Position numbers and translations under genes: made by a program
Part shown: piece by piece, positions 18,075 through 28,300 of the stretch
Layout: each line of letters opens with the position of its first letter
Numbering within the stretch: the first letter of the stretch is position 1
Notes under the pieces: model-generated
What the model saw: only the letters and a program-made list of their open reading frames with translations
The model's database searches: none
What the model was told of the DNA's origin: nothing
From: a virus
Direction: 5' to 3' (one strand)
DNA length: 37,253 bases
IMG/VR virus record: IMGVR_UViG_3300021962_000279
Span: 1 to 37,253 of that record

Positions 18075-18103
18075 TTGACAAATACTAAATAGGACGATAA
18101 AAT
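18075..18103 (+). promoter_or_regulatory. Overlapping sigma-70 and late promoters
   Basis: TTGACA at 18075-18080, a 17-bp spacer and TAAAAT at 18098-18103. The late core CTAAATA (18085-18091) lies inside the spacer. Both point to the gene at 18127, allowing early and late expression. Confidence 0.6.
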
Positions 18104-18126
18104 TGATCTGAAGGTTCATTTAACTT

Positions 18127-18894
18127 ATGGCAAAAGGATTTACAGTAAAAGCAACAGCACCTAGTCCCAAAGCACAAGAATGGGATTATGATGCAATTAA
18201 AGAACGAATGAAAGGTAAGTCGATTGTCTTCTGTCTTCCTGGTAGAGGATGTTCATTTATCTTTCTAAAAGCATTTGTACAACTTTGTTTTGATCTTGTA
18301 CAAAATGGAATGAGTATTCAAATCTCTCAAGATTACTCATCAATGGTAAACTTTGCACGTTGTAAAGTTCTTGGAGCAAATGTACTTCGTGGTCCGAAGC
18401 AAATTCCTTGGGATGGTAAACTAGAATATGATTATCAACTTTGGATTGACTCGGATATTGTCTTTAACACAGAAAAATTCTGGCAACTCTGTGATGTTGC
18501 ACTGAATGAAGAAGGTGAAGAGAAAGAAGTCGTTGCTGGTTGGTATGCCACAGAAGATGGTCACACAACCTCAGTAGCACACTGGTTAGAAGAAGATGAC
18601 TTCCGTAAGAACGGTGGTGTAATGAATCACGAAACCGTTGATTCAATCTCAAAGCGCAGAAAGCCTTTCACAGTTGATTATACTGGATTTGGTTGGGTTC
18701 TGATTAAGAAGGGTGTCTTTGAGAATCTTGAATATCCTTGGTTTGCTCCTAAGATGCAAGTCTTTGAATCCGGAGCTGTTCAGGATATGTGTGGTGAGGA
18801 TGTTTCATTCTGTCTTGATGCAAAAGATGCTGGTTTTGAAATCTGGTGCGATCCTCGTATTAGAGTTGGACATGAAAAAACTCGCGTAATCTAA
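18127..18894 (+). CDS. GT-A-type glycosyltransferase-like protein
   Basis: A 255-aa protein. Residues 31-40 (KSIVFCLPGR) and 62-82 (a QISQDY-SSMVNFAR pattern) are the nucleotide-sugar side. WIDSDIVF has a D108-S-D110 DxD motif that would coordinate the metal and UDP-sugar. Later segments VVAGWYATEDG and GFGWVLIKKGVFE, and the acidic CGEDVSFCLDAKDAGFEIW, fit acceptor-side conservation of family-2-like glycosyltransferases. The family is common in T4-like cyanophages, position near the tail genes. It could glycosylate virion proteins, modify DNA bases or act on host surface sugars; the substrate is unknown. Preceded by overlapping early and late promoters. Confidence 0.85.
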   Translation: MAKGFTVKATAPSPKAQEWDYDAIKERMKGKSIVFCLPGRGCSFIFLKAFVQLCFDLVQNGMSIQISQDYSSMVNFARCKVLGANVLRGPKQIPWDGKLEYDYQLWIDSDIVFNTEKFWQLCDVALNEEGEEKEVVAGWYATEDGHTTSVAHWLEEDDFRKNGGVMNHETVDSISKRRKPFTVDYTGFGWVLIKKGVFENLEYPWFAPKMQVFESGAVQDMCGEDVSFCLDAKDAGFEIWCDPRIRVGHEKTRVI

Positions 18895-19055
18895 TGAGTA
18901 CACTTTACAATCTTTTATACAAAGGGCGTAAAATTTATACTAATCTCACTATGGAAGACTGTAGTGAGATTTTACAAGACTTCTCAGAGCGTTTTTACTC
19001 GGGAGAAGATATTGATCCTAATGAATTAGAAATGGAGGAAATTACAAATGGCTAA
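18894..19055 (+). CDS. Small hypothetical protein (53 aa)
   Basis: ATG begins on the last A of the glycosyltransferase stop. MSTLYNLLYKGRKIYTNLTM, then EDCSEILQDFSERFYSG and an acidic tail. The YKGRKIYTNLT-ED-xEILQDF pattern is a small cyanophage family from memory. Overlaps the next gene by 8 nt; a GGAGG at 19034-19038 serves that gene. Confidence 0.75.
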   Translation: MSTLYNLLYKGRKIYTNLTMEDCSEILQDFSERFYSGEDIDPNELEMEEITNG

Positions 19056-19188
19056 AGGTGGATCGAATAAGACTATTTTTGAACCAGGAGCACCAAAGAA
19101 GACACGTCAAGGACGTTCTGCTCGTACACTACTCAGTGCGACATCTCGTAATGGACGTAAAAAAAGATATCGCGGTCAAGGCAAATAA
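19048..19188 (+). CDS. Small basic conserved protein (46 aa)
   Basis: MAKGGSNKTIFEPGAPKKTR, then QGRSARTLLSATSRNGRKKR and YRGQGK. Highly basic, probably disordered or nucleic-acid binding. It closely resembles a tiny protein found beside the baseplate genes of most T4-like cyanophages. GGAGG 10 nt upstream. Followed by a terminator. Function unknown. Confidence 0.82.
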   Translation: MAKGGSNKTIFEPGAPKKTRQGRSARTLLSATSRNGRKKRYRGQGK

Positions 19189-19194
19189 TATTTG

Positions 19195-19227
19195 GAGTGC
19201 TTAAATAGAATTAAGCACTCTTTTTTT
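19195..19227 (+). terminator. Strong intrinsic terminator
   Basis: GAGTGCTTAA at 19195-19204 pairs with TTAAGCACTC at 19211-19220, followed by seven T. The ascending arm and loop contain TTAAATA, which resembles the late-promoter core. Confidence 0.85.
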
Positions 19228-19749
19228 ATGTCTGAAAAAGAACAGTACATTTTTAAGTGGATACATGAAGTATCCAAAGTTAGAAAAGAATTGAATGGAT
19301 TTGCAATTTGTCCGTTTGCAGCAAGATCCAAATATAAGGTCGTAGAGTGCCCTGCAAGCGCCATAGAGGTGGTTGTAGGACTTGATGTGATCATATATGT
19401 CATTGAAGACCATTTTAATCTTGAGGAGGTTCAAGAGTGGGTTGAAATATGCAACTCAAAATATCAAGATTGGAAATTTTTTGAGGATTGTGGAACCTAT
19501 GATACCTTCATTAATGGTATTCAAACTAATAATGGTAAGTATAATCTAATACTAGGTCAACCAAAACAAAAACTTCGTAAATTTAGAGAGACTTTAGCAA
19601 AAACTGACTATTATAATATGTGGGATGACTCTTACTTGAAGGAAATTCTAGAAGATGACTATGATATAATTGAAAAACGGGATAGCAACCCCGTAAAAAG
19701 TTCTGATTTTAACGAATCAGGAGCAAACAATGACCAAAAAAGTCGATAA
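19228..19749 (+). CDS. Conserved hypothetical protein with CPFA motif (173 aa)
   Basis: I choose ATG 19228 (MSEKEQYIFKWIHEVSKVRK); an ATG-like start at 19192 would translate through the terminator hairpin. Residues 22-33 (LNGFAICPFAAR) contain a CPFA motif resembling bacterial DUF1415-type proteins. These are short proteins of unknown activity with a conserved cysteine that may be redox-active or metal-binding. The middle is alpha/beta (VVVGLDVIIYVIED). The C-terminal ~40 residues are acidic and then disordered. It lies next to gp25 in an arrangement I recall from cyanophages. Overlaps the next gene by 20 nt. Confidence 0.78.
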   Translation: MSEKEQYIFKWIHEVSKVRKELNGFAICPFAARSKYKVVECPASAIEVVVGLDVIIYVIEDHFNLEEVQEWVEICNSKYQDWKFFEDCGTYDTFINGIQTNNGKYNLILGQPKQKLRKFRETLAKTDYYNMWDDSYLKEILEDDYDIIEKRDSNPVKSSDFNESGANNDQKSR

Positions 19750-19987
19750 AGATCAAAATTTCATGAAAAATGAGTGGGGAACTCAATATTTGGCTAGTGA
19801 ATACGGTTGGGAAAGTCAAATTCAGAAGCAAAAAATGCTTCGTGAGATTGCAAATGATGAATTAACTCCCAAAAAACACGATTTTTACCATCAAAACGAA
19901 ATTCACTCAAAAATTCGCAATGATGAGGACTATGATGACTGGGATTATGGAACCGAACCCCTTTATGAATACAAAAAACCCGAATAA
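19730..19987 (+). CDS. Conserved hypothetical protein before gp25 (85 aa)
   Basis: Overlaps the previous gene by 20 nt; AGGAGC lies at 19719-19724, 5 nt before ATG 19730. Charged and mostly helical (MTKKVDKDQNFMKNEWGTQY, YGWESQIQKQKMLREI). The C-terminal third is acidic and aromatic (DEDYDDWDYGTEPLYEYKKPE). The TAA stop forms part of the late promoter ATAAATA for gp25. Function unknown. Confidence 0.75.
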   Translation: MTKKVDKDQNFMKNEWGTQYLASEYGWESQIQKQKMLREIANDELTPKKHDFYHQNEIHSKIRNDEDYDDWDYGTEPLYEYKKPE

Positions 19988-19990
19988 ATA
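19984..19990 (+). promoter_or_regulatory. T4-type late promoter of the baseplate block
   Basis: ATAAATA, 20 nt before gp25 (20011), embedding the upstream stop TAA (19985-19987). Confidence 0.7.
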
Positions 19991-20010
19991 ATACAGATTT
20001 TATACTTTTT

Positions 20011-20412
20011 ATGCCTCTAGAGCGGGTCAGCAAAGGATTTAAGGACCTGAGTATGACCTTTCAGGTCAATCCAGTTAATTATGACTTAATTGCTCTGAAA
20101 AATGAGACTGCTATTTCTCGCTCTGTTCGAAATTTAGTATTAACGTATCCAGGAGAACGCTTTTTTAACGAAAATTTAGGTTCAAAAGTAAGTCGTTCTC
20201 TTTTTGAAAATATTGATGAGATCTCTGCATCAGTAATCAAGGATGAAATTGAAAATACTATTAGAAATTATGAACCAAGGGTGAATTTAATATCAATTAA
20301 TGTTGATCCAAACTATGACAATAATGAATTCAATGTAACTATAAATTATAAAATTGTAGGCATTGATGTTTTACCTCAACAATTATCATTTGCTCTTCAG
20401 CCAACACGATAA
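20011..20412 (+). CDS. gp25: Baseplate wedge subunit gp25
   Basis: A 133-aa protein, the same size as T4 gp25 (132 aa). Family signs are NETAISRSVRNLVLTYPGER followed by FFNENLGSKVSRSLFENID, then VIKDEIENTIRNYEPRV and INYKIVGIDVLPQQ. This is the gpW/gp25 fold, which joins the wedge to the sheath and central hub and starts sheath assembly. Expressed from its own late promoter. The gp6 ATG directly follows its stop, with no gap. Confidence 0.93.
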   Translation: MPLERVSKGFKDLSMTFQVNPVNYDLIALKNETAISRSVRNLVLTYPGERFFNENLGSKVSRSLFENIDEISASVIKDEIENTIRNYEPRVNLISINVDPNYDNNEFNVTINYKIVGIDVLPQQLSFALQPTR

Positions 20413-22323
20413 ATGGCATTAGTTAATTTTACTAACTTAGACTTCGATCAAATAAAAAGTTCAATTCGCGAGTATCTAAGAGCGAATTCGAATTTTACTG
20501 ATTATGATTTTGAAGGATCAAACCTTTCAACATTAGTTGATGTTTTAGCGTATAATACATATATTTCCTCATATAATGCTAATATGATTAGCAATGAGGT
20601 TTTTATTGATAGTGCAACACTCAGAGAAAATGTAGTTTCTCTTGCAAGGAATATTGGATATGTTCCACACTCTCGTTCAGCAGCAAAGGCAAATATTTCC
20701 TTTTTTGTGGATACAACAGGATTCACAACAAATCCACTCACTTTAACATTAAAGAGTGGCGTAGTCTGTACATCAAATACTTCTTTTGGTAATCAAAGTT
20801 TTTCTTTTATTATACCCCAAGACATTACAGTTCCAGTAGTTAATGGAATTGCTTTATTTGAAAATGTTAATGTCTATGAAGGGACATACGTTATTAACAG
20901 TTTCACAGTTGATGCTAACAATCCAAATCAAAAATTTATTTTAGATAATGCAAATATTGATATGGATTCAATTAGTGTTTTTGTACGAGATACTCAAGCA
21001 AGCACAGTTAGAAGCACATATAAACTATCAAAAAACTTTTTTGAAGTTACTTCAGAATCAAGAGTTTTCTTTATTCAAGAAATTGAAGATCAAAGATATG
21101 AATTAATTTTTGGTGATGGGGTATTTGGTAAAAAATTATCAAACTTGAATTATATTGAAGTCTCTTATAACATTACAAATGGCGAAAGTGGAAATGGAGT
21201 TTCTTCTTTTAATTTTAATGGGCGTATTGTAGATAATAACAATAGAGTAGTTACAACGGGTATTTCTTTAATTACAACTAATTCTCCATCACAAAATGGA
21301 AGAGAAATTGAATCTGTTGAATCAATTAAAAAGTACGCACCAAGAAAATATTCTTCACAAAATCGTGCGGTTACTGCAACTGATTATGAAACTATTATTC
21401 CCACAATTTATTCTGAAGCAGAATCCATATCAGTTTTTGGTGGAGAAGATTTAACACCTCCACAATATGGAAGGGTTTTTATTAGTATAAAACCAATCAA
21501 TGGTCCATTTGTTTCAAGTCAAGTTAAAGACAATATTGAAAGAGAACTAAGAAGATATGCAGTTGCTGGAATAGTTCCAGAAATTATTGATCTTAAATAT
21601 CTTTATCTGGAAACTGACATTACTGCTTATTATAACTCAAATGCAACAAATGATCCAAATTATTTGAAAGATATTATTTTCAATAATATTAAAAATTATG
21701 CAAATTCGAAAGAAATGAACAAATATGGGGCAAGATTTAAGTATAGTAAATATCTTAAAATAATCGACGATTCAAATTCTGCTGTTACATCCAATATTAC
21801 TAAAGTCGTAATGAGACGTGATTTGAAAGTTGAGGTTAATAAATTTGCCGACTATGAGATCTGTTACGGAAATCAGTTTCATATTAAAAATATTAATGGG
21901 TATAATATTAAATCTTCAGGATTCCGCATCTCCGGAATAAATGAAACCCTTTATATGGCAGATCTTCCAGATTCCAACGGTCTAACTGGAAGTATATTCT
22001 TTTTTAAATTGGATTCCTCAACTCAACCAATAGTTGTAAGGAAAAATGTCGGTATAATTGATTATGTAAAGGGTGAAATAAAACTATATCCAGTGAATAT
22101 ATCTGCAACTTCAAAAATATCATTCTCGCAACCAATCATTCAAATTTCAGTGGTTCCAAAATCCAATGATGTGATTGGATTACAGGATTTGTATTTGCAA
22201 CTAGATATTAATAATACAACATTAAATATGTTATCTGATGAAATTTCTTCTGGTTCAGATATATCTGGATCAACATACAAAGTTACATCAAGCTACACTA
22301 ACGGAGACCTCGTAAGAATATAA
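20413..22323 (+). CDS. gp6: Baseplate wedge subunit gp6
   Basis: A 636-aa protein, close to T4 gp6 (660 aa). The N-terminus LDFDQIKSSIREYLR and the strongly conserved LSTLVDVLAYNTYISSYNAN plus LARNIGYVPHSRSAAK are family hallmarks. The middle (YELIFGDGVFGKKLS; RAVTATDYETIIPTIYSEAE) matches the gpJ-like core that forms the (gp6)2 trimerisation and ring contacts of the wedge. It forms the inner baseplate ring that expands when the sheath contracts. Position between gp25 and the giant protein fits the T4 order. AT-rich codon use. Confidence 0.93.
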   Translation: MALVNFTNLDFDQIKSSIREYLRANSNFTDYDFEGSNLSTLVDVLAYNTYISSYNANMISNEVFIDSATLRENVVSLARNIGYVPHSRSAAKANISFFVDTTGFTTNPLTLTLKSGVVCTSNTSFGNQSFSFIIPQDITVPVVNGIALFENVNVYEGTYVINSFTVDANNPNQKFILDNANIDMDSISVFVRDTQASTVRSTYKLSKNFFEVTSESRVFFIQEIEDQRYELIFGDGVFGKKLSNLNYIEVSYNITNGESGNGVSSFNFNGRIVDNNNRVVTTGISLITTNSPSQNGREIESVESIKKYAPRKYSSQNRAVTATDYETIIPTIYSEAESISVFGGEDLTPPQYGRVFISIKPINGPFVSSQVKDNIERELRRYAVAGIVPEIIDLKYLYLETDITAYYNSNATNDPNYLKDIIFNNIKNYANSKEMNKYGARFKYSKYLKIIDDSNSAVTSNITKVVMRRDLKVEVNKFADYEICYGNQFHIKNINGYNIKSSGFRISGINETLYMADLPDSNGLTGSIFFFKLDSSTQPIVVRKNVGIIDYVKGEIKLYPVNISATSKISFSQPIIQISVVPKSNDVIGLQDLYLQLDINNTTLNMLSDEISSGSDISGSTYKVTSSYTNGDLVRI

Positions 22324-22327
22324 TAAA

Positions 22328-25300
22328 ATGACAGAAACCAGAATCAAAATCAGTTCAATAGTTGAAAATCAACTACCTCAGTTTGTTTTAGAAGAATTTC
22401 CTCTTGTTTCCGAATTTTTATCGCAATATTACACTTCCTTAGAAAGTCAAGGAAATGTAAGCGATATACTTCAGAATGTTGATCAATATGTTAAGGTAGA
22501 TCAACTTACAAATTTAACAGATTCTACAACTTTAACATCAGATGTAACTTTTTTCGATTCAACAATAAATGTAACTTCCACTGCTGGATTTCCAAATTCT
22601 TACGGCCTTCTATTAATTGATTCTGAAATCATTACGTATACTTCAAAAACTTCCACAAGTTTTGAGGGATGTGTACGTGGATTTAATGGTGTAACTTCTT
22701 ACAAAACAAAGGATCAACTAATATTCACAGAAACAGAAGCACAAGAACATAGTGCGTTTACAACTGTATCTAATTTAAGTATTCTTTTCCTAAAAGAATT
22801 TTTAATTAAGGTTAAAAAACAAGTAACTCCTGGTTTTGAAGATAGAGAACTTTATTCCGAATTAAATGAAAATCTTTTCATTAAGCAATCAATAGATTTT
22901 TATTCCTCAAAAGGAACTGATAATTCATTTAAAATTTTGTTCGGTGCTTTATATGGACAAAATGTTGAGGTTATTAAACCAAGAGATTATCTAATTGAAC
23001 CATCAGATGCACAATATAGAATTAATTCCGATTTAGTCGTTGAAGAAATCGAAGGAAACCCAGAAGATTTAATAAATGAAACTCTTTATCAAAGAGATTC
23101 CAATAATGAGATAATTGCACAAGGAACAGTAACTAAAGTAGAAAAAATTAAAAGGGGATCGAAAGATTATTATGTTATAAGTTTAGATTCTGGTTATAGT
23201 AGGGATATTGGTGCAGAAGGAACTGTATATGGCAATTTCACAGTTCAGTCTAAAACAAAAACAGTTTTAAATATTGCTTTAGGATCAAATACATTAGAGG
23301 TTGATTCTACCGTAGGATTTCCAACGACAAATGGAAATATTGTTGTAGATCTTGAAAATGGAACCTCATTAAATATTACTTATAAGAAAAAAACACTAAA
23401 CCAGTTCTTGGAATGTGATGGGATAACTCAAGATATTCCAGAATCTACAGAAATAAAAACAAATGAATTTGCATCTTCGAATGATGAAAAAATAAAAATT
23501 AGAATAATGGGCGTATTGTCTGGATTAAATTTACCAGATAATACTCGTTTTTATTCAAATAAAGACTCAATAAAAATAAAGACCCTAGGTATAGATCTCA
23601 AGGACTACAAATCAAACAACTGGTTTTTTAATATTCCAGTAAAATATGATGTAAAATCAATAGAATTGTTAGATAGTTCCGATAAAACATATAGAGTTAA
23701 TCTTAATGACGAGCATTTCTTTAGAATAGGAAATTCAGTAACACTTTTATCTTCAAGTGGTGTAGAATACACAGGTTTTGTTGTATCTTTTATTAATGAA
23801 AAATCTTTTAGTGTTCAATTGGGTTCAGAAAGTTCTTTATTAAATACCAATATTACATATATTGTTAAAAAGAATTTATCCAAAGTATCATCTGAAAATT
23901 ATCCTCTAGTAGACCAATATACATCAAACGTACAAAATGTTTATTATGAAAATCAGGACACATTATACGTTTCCTCACCATCACTGCCTTCATATCTAAA
24001 TCAGACTTTAAAAATAAATGATCGCTCAGTAACTTTTAGTGGATCTTTTAGTGGTACAGTTTTAGATATTGGTCAACATGGACTTTATACTGGAGATTCG
24101 ATTGTTTATAAACCAAATGAAAATTCTAATTTGGGAATAGCAACTGGTGTTTACTTTATTAAAAAAGTAAATGAAACGCAGATAAAGTTAGCAAAAAGTA
24201 AAGCAAATATTTTCACAGAAAATTTTGTTTCTGTAGGAGGAACTGCTATTGATGCTAAATTTGAACTTACTGAATTTACTTATAGAGATTTAACAACTCA
24301 ACTCTTAGAATCTCAAAAATTAATTAGAAAAATTTCATCTCCAGAAAATGATGAAAATTCTTATGAAACAGATCCAGGTCTAACTGGTATTTTTATAAAT
24401 GGAGTTGAAGTTCTTAACTATAAGTCGAAAGATAATGTTTATTATGGTCCTATTGAAAAAATTATACCAATAGCATCTGGATCTGATTATGATATTATCA
24501 ATCCTCCTATATTAACAATTTCCGATCCAATTGGATTTGGTGCTACTGCATATTGTTCTGTTATTGGTGGATTGGAAAGAATTGATATTATCGATTATGG
24601 ATTTGATTACTTAGAGGAACCAAAAATTGACATTGTAGGTGGAAATGGAAATGGTGCTTCCGCAACTGCAAATTTAGTCAGCTTTGACCACTTTGTTTCT
24701 TTTAATTCCCAGGGATCTGCTGATTTAGTTAAATTAAATCCAACAAATAAAATTGGATTTTCCAGTCATCATAAATTTAGAGATGCTGAAGAGGTTGTTT
24801 ATATAACTGATGGGCAAGGTTCAATTGGAGGTTTATCTACAAATTCATCCTATTATGTTTCAGTTCAAGATGCATATAACGTAAAATTACATAATTCTTT
24901 TCTAGATGCAGTATCGGGAATTAATACAATACAATTAACTTCCTATGGCATTGGAAATCATTCATTCAAGTCAAGAAACAAAAAGAAAAAAATAGGATCA
25001 ATTACCGTAGATAGTAGTGGTGTAGGATATCAAAATAAACTAGTAACCACAAGTACAAGTGGGATCAATACCTCTTCAAATGTTATCAAGATAAATGATC
25101 ATGGATACAATAGCGGAGAAATAATTGTATATAACGCTTTAGAAACTCCTATCGGGGGATTATCTTCTGCAACATCATATTATGTTACTAAAGTAGATGA
25201 TAATCAATTTAAACTATCACAAATTGGAATTAGTACTTTAGGAATTGCTACATCTTTTTATTATGATACCAAACAATACATTGATTTAACATCTGCTGGA

Positions 25301-28300
25301 AGTGGAGTTCATAAATTCAACTACCCAGAAATTAAAGTAAGAATAAAAGGAAAAATCGGAGTTTCCACTCTTACTGATCAAGATTTTAGTGCAATTGTTC
25401 AACCAATTTTTCGAGGTGAGGTGCAGTCAGTATTTGTCCATTCTGGAGGACAAGGTTATGGGTCTGAGGAAATTATTAATTATAATCGTCAGCCATTATT
25501 TGAATTTAATTCAGGATCGGGAATTCAACTAACTCCTGTAATATCAAATGGACAAATTGTAAATGTTATAATTAATAGTCCAGGTGGAGGATATAATTCA
25601 CCACCAACTCTTCAAATTAATGGCACTGGTTTTGGTGCTTTATTAACTCCCATCCTTTCTAATGGGTCTTTGTCTGAGGTTAAAGTTATAAATGGTGGTG
25701 GTGGATATAGTTCATCAAGCACATCTATTGATGTTATACCCGCAGGATCTGGTGCAAAACTAGAATCTCAAATAAAATCTTGGAAAATCAATCTAGTCGA
25801 AAGATTAACACAAAATTCTCAAATAACCGATGATGATGGTATATTAAATGCCGGATTAAATACAAACTATGGATTGGAATATACTCATGCGTATGCTCCT
25901 AGGTATTTGAGATCTTCTACCCAAGCATCAAGATTTAGGGATGGAAAAAGGGTATATGTTCAAGATTTGCAAATATTAGATAGCAAAGAAATTGTTTCAT
26001 CAGCACATTCTCCTATACTTGGTTGGGCTTATGATGGAAATCCAATTTATGGACCATATGGATATTCATCAAAAACAGGGGGAGCAGTAAAGTGTTTAGT
26101 CTCCGGATACAAAAAGAAAACAAATATAAGTAATGATTTAACCAGACCAAAAACTTCAATTTATCCAGAAGGATTCTTTATAGAAGACTATGTGTATGAC
26201 GGAAATGGTGATCTAGATGAAAACAACGGTCGATTTGCAGTTACCCCAGAATATCCAAATGGAATATATGCATATTTTACTACCATTAATGATGGATTAG
26301 TTGAATCTTCTGGTTTATTTGCAAATTACAAAAAACCCGTTTTTCCTTACATTATAGGTCCTAGTTATAAATCAAAACCAATTGATTTTAACTTCGAAAG
26401 CGCATCAAATCAAGATAATATTGATATAAACAAAACCGGATGGAGAAGAAATATAAGTCCATACAATATTTCTTTGTATGATTATGTTTTAAATCCAAAT
26501 ACTATTAAATCTCAAAATGCTGCAGTTAAATCGGTATCTACAGGATCTGTCGATTCGATAGGAATTGAAACTGGAGGGCAAAATTATAAAATTGGAGATA
26601 TAGTTGCCTTTAGTGGGACTTCTGTACAAAGAGCAAAAGCAAAAGTTTCTTCACTAAAAGGTAAATTAGTAAATCAAATTAGTGTTGCTACTTCATCTTT
26701 TGATGATGTTAAATTCTATCCATATGGTCAAGAGTTTGTTGGATTTACTTCAGTACCACATAACTATTTAAATAGAGACTTAGTTACCTTTACTGGCAAA
26801 TATGATTATAAAAAATCAGGTAGTATAACAGTTAATACAAACATTTTAACACTAACTGCTGGAGTTGGGTCAGCCCAATATACGGGAATAGTTACTTATT
26901 TTAATATATCTGGAAATTTAAATTATCCAAATATTAAAGAAAATGATATTTACCGAATTGCAAATGAAGAAATTAAAATATTAAATATCGATCTCCAGTC
27001 ATCCAGAGTTAGAGTTGAACGTAATCAAAATGGCACTATTGGAGTGTCATCTTATTCTGCGGGAATTGCTTTAACAGAAAAATCAAGAAAGTTTAAACTT
27101 AATTTTGGAATTTCCACTTCATACAATTTTGACATTGATAAAGAATTTTATTTTGATCCTAAAGAAACGGTTGGACTGGGGACAACCTCCGGTGTGGGAA
27201 TAGTAAGCACACTTTATTTTTCAAATCCAGGTGTTGGAATTACACAACTAACAATTCCAACTCAATCAATTTATATTAAAGATCATAATTTAAACACAGG
27301 AGATTCCTTAATTTATTCTTCAAATGGTGGAACTAGAATATCCGTTTCTACTAATGGATCTTCTTCTTTTGTATTAGGAGAAAAATCAATTGTTTACGTT
27401 GCAAAAATATCCAATGATTTAATTGGTATTTCAACTGTTAAAGTTGGACTTGGATCAACTGGTACTTTTGTTGCTGTAGGATCGTCAATTGCAGATGGTA
27501 TTTTATACTTTACATCTGTAGGAACGGGAAATACTCATAGTTTTAAAACAAATTATTCAAATACTTTATCTGGACAAATTACCAAAAATGTGGTTACTGT
27601 TTCTACCGCAGAGACACATGGATTATCTTTATATGATAATATAACAATTAATGTAAGACCTGGAGTTTCTACTACCTTTATAGTTAAATATAATGACTAT
27701 AATAGAAGATTAGTAATAAATCCAAGAACTTTTTCTTCTATTGATACAACAAATAGCATCATCACAATCAATAACCACAATTATTATTCTGGAGAAAAAG
27801 TAATTTATACTAGTACGACTCCAGCATCTGGATTGGTAAATGAAGGAATTTACTACGTTGTAGTTATTGATTCAAATAAAATTAAATTATCCAACAGCTA
27901 TTATCAGGCAACAAAATCTGTTCCTGAAGTGATTACCATTTCATCCTCTCAACCAGGAACTATTTCTCCAATAAATCCACCATTATCTCTTGTAAAAAAT
28001 AAAACGGTAATTTTTGATCTTTCTGACCCATCTCTTTCTTTTGTTGGGGCAGGCATTACTTATTCTGCGTTTGATTTTAAAATTTACGAAGATAATCAAT
28101 TTAAAACAGAATTTGAGACTACAAAATCTTCATCAATTTTTGAAGTATCAAAAACTGGAAACATTGGAATAGATTCAACTGCAAAGGTCACATTAACTCT
28201 TAATGATAACGTTCCAGTTAACTTATATTATAATCTAACTCCTATTAATATTAATTTAAACTCTCAAACTAAGAAAGAGATCATAGTTGACACTGAAATA

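Noticed and set aside
19192-19227. Upstream start of the CPFA-motif protein
   Set aside because: It would translate the terminator hairpin and T-tract; ATG 19228 begins the conserved part.
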